Assembly (NCBI GenBank): GCA_943735955.1
Contig: OX030962.1
Location: forward strand, 840,193 to 904,192
DNA: 64,000 nucleotides
From: Piscicola geometra
Lineage: Eukaryota > Annelida > Clitellata > Hirudinida > Piscicolidae
Direction of reading: 5' to 3'
Shown here piece after piece: positions 62,428 to 64,000 of this stretch (the first letter of the stretch is position 1; every line of letters begins with the position of its first letter). The notes below the pieces were generated by a model, which saw nothing but the letters and a program-made list of their open reading frames with translations, ran no database searches and had not been told where the DNA came from. The translations under genes were made by a program, and so were the position numbers.

Positions 62428-63708
62428 CGTGGTGGAGGAGGTGGAGTGGTGGAGGAGGTGGAGTGGTGGTGGAGGTGGAGTGGTGGAGGAGGTGGAGTGG
62501 TGGTGGAGGTGGAGTGGTGGTGAAGGTGGAGTGGTGGTGGAGGTGGAGTGATGGTGGAGGTGGAGTGGTGGTGGAGGTGGAATGGTGGAGGAGGTGGAGT
62601 GGTGGTGGAGGTGGAGTGGTGGTGGAGGTGGAGTGGTGGTGGAGGTGGAGTGGTGGTGGAGGTGGAGTGGTGGTGGAGGTGGAGTGGTGGTGAAGGTGGA
62701 GTGGTGGTGGAGGTGGAGTGGTGGTGGAGGTGGAGTGATGGTGGAGGTGGAGTGGTGGTGGAGGTGGAATGGTGGAGGAGGTGGAGTGGTGGTGGAGGTG
62801 GAGTGGTGGTGGAGGTGGAGTGGTGGTGGAGGTGGAGTGGTGGTGGAGGTGGAGTGGTGGTGGAGGTGGAGTGGTGGTGGAGGTGGAGTGGTGGAGGAGG
62901 TGGAGTGGTGGTGGAGGTGGAGTGGTGGTGGAGGTGGAGTGGTGGTGGAGGTGGAGTGGTGGTGGAGGTGGAGTGGTGGAGGAGGTGGAGTGGTGGTGGA
63001 GGTGGAGTGGTGGTGGAGGTGGAGTGGTGGTGGAAGTGGAGTGGTGGTGAAGGTGGAGGTGGAGTGGTGGAGGAGGTGGAGTGGTGGTGGAGGTAGAGTG
63101 GTGGTGGAGGTAGAGTGGTTGTGGAGGTGGAGTGGTGGTGGAGGTGGAGTGGTGGTGGAGGTGGAGTGGTGGTGGAAGTGGAGTGGTGGTGAAGGTGGAG
63201 TGGTGGTGGAGGTGGAGTGGTGGAGGAGGTGGAGTGGTGGTGGAGGTGGAGTGGTGGAGGAGGTGGAGTGGTGGTGGAGGTGGAGTGGTGGTGGAGGTGG
63301 AGTGGTGGTGGAGGTGGAGTGGTGGTGGAAGTGGAGTGGTGGTGAAGGTGGAGTGGTGGAGGAGGTGGAGTGGTGGTGGAGGTGGAGTGGTGGTGGAGGT
63401 GGAGTGGTGGTGGAAGTGGAGTGGTGGTGAAGGTGGAGTGGTGGTGGAGGTAGAGTGGTGGTGGAGGTGGAGTGGTGGTGGAGGTGGAGTGGTGGTGGAG
63501 GTGGAGTGGTGGTGGAGGTGGAGTGGTGGTGGAGGTGGAGTGGTGGTGGAAGTGGAGTGGTGGTGAAGGTGGAGTGGTGGTGGAGGTAGAGTGGTGGTGG
63601 AGGTGGAGTGGTGGTGGAGGTGGAGTGGTGGTGGAGGTGGAGTGGTGGTGGAGGTAGAGTGGTGGTGGAGGTGGAGTGGTGGTGGAGGTGGAGTGGTGGT
63701 GGAGTATG
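62428..63708 (-). repeat. 17-bp minisatellite before the unidentified exon
   Basis: On + the unit is GTGGTGGAGGTGGAGTG, about 75 copies with GAGGAGG, GATGG, GAAGTGG and TAGAG variants. On the - strand it is CACTCCACCTCCACCAC and ends within 10 bp of the exon acceptor at 62,420. All + frames stay open because no unit contains a stop; they are not genes. Confidence 0.95.
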
Positions 63709-63709
63709 T

Positions 63710-64000
63710 GGAGTAGTTTATGAACGAAGATTAGAACAGTGAGGGTGAGGAGTGAAAGAGTTTAGGCGTAAATAGAAAAGAGATGATTGAGCGGGGAACG
63801 GGTCTGCCTCTGCGTGAATGCATAAACGACTCGGACAACGGCTGATGCAACAGAGTGCCTGATTGTGAAGTCGATCTAACAAACAATGAAGAAGGAAAGG
63901 ACAAACAGACCCAATTAGAAAGAAGCGGGTTAGATGGAGAGAATGGAAGTTAATGAAGATTTTTAATGTAATAAATCACAAAAGGTGAAGTCAATTTGAA
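63710..64000. other. End of window, no feature seen
   Basis: Unique DNA with no recognised exon. If the unidentified gene continues upstream, its next exon may lie beyond the window. Confidence 0.4.

Noticed and set aside
62424..63657. ORFs of 90-280 codons rich in Val, Glu, Trp and Gly
   Set aside because: They are read-through of the 17-bp GTGGAGGTGG minisatellite, open in all + frames.

Overview
The window is eukaryotic nuclear DNA from an invertebrate, most likely a protostome. Genes are split by many short AT-rich GT-AG introns, coding exons are clearly richer in G+C than their surroundings, and intron and intergenic DNA is full of DNA transposons, minisatellites and microsatellites. 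A receptor of the allatotropin/orexin type and an insect/lophotrochozoan-like SLC6 pair fit a protostome. The phylum cannot be fixed from the sequence alone. There is no prokaryotic, organellar or viral content.

Layout. (1) 1-22,604: a tandem pair of SLC6 (sodium- and chloride-dependent neurotransmitter/amino-acid) transporter genes, each with 14 coding exons, at 3,788-10,594 and 13,999-22,604, both on +. Their upstream regions are also duplicated, and a single decayed exon from a further copy lies at about 13,055. Transposons inserted after the duplication can be dated against the empty site in the sister gene. (2) 23,167-30,433: two small four-exon genes for MARVEL-like four-helix membrane proteins, with matching exon sizes. 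They are separated by an apparently intact 4.3-kb hAT transposon (24,127-28,442) with a two-exon transposase gene on -. (3) 30,864-32,472: another hAT element with a perfect 8-bp target duplication. (4) 33,369-53,094: on -, a seven-exon G-protein-coupled receptor gene of the allatotropin/orexin receptor type. Its introns hold a 5.1-kb 25-bp satellite, several minisatellites and, on the opposite strand, a nested three-exon gene of unknown function (35,890-38,503). (5) 53.1-64 kb: mostly unassigned DNA with large tandem repeats, plus one convincing internal exon of an unknown - strand gene (62,277-62,419).

The coding-gene models were spliced by hand from frame continuity, GT-AG sites and, for the two duplicated pairs, comparison with the sister copy. 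The SLC6 models give 677 and 673 residues, the receptor 592, the transposase 756, the MARVEL-like proteins 127 and 177, and the nested gene 588. A recurring architectural theme is that G-rich (GGTGG) minisatellites sit just inside 5' splice sites and C-rich (CCACC) minisatellites sit just before 3' splice sites, read on the sense strand, in at least three independent genes.
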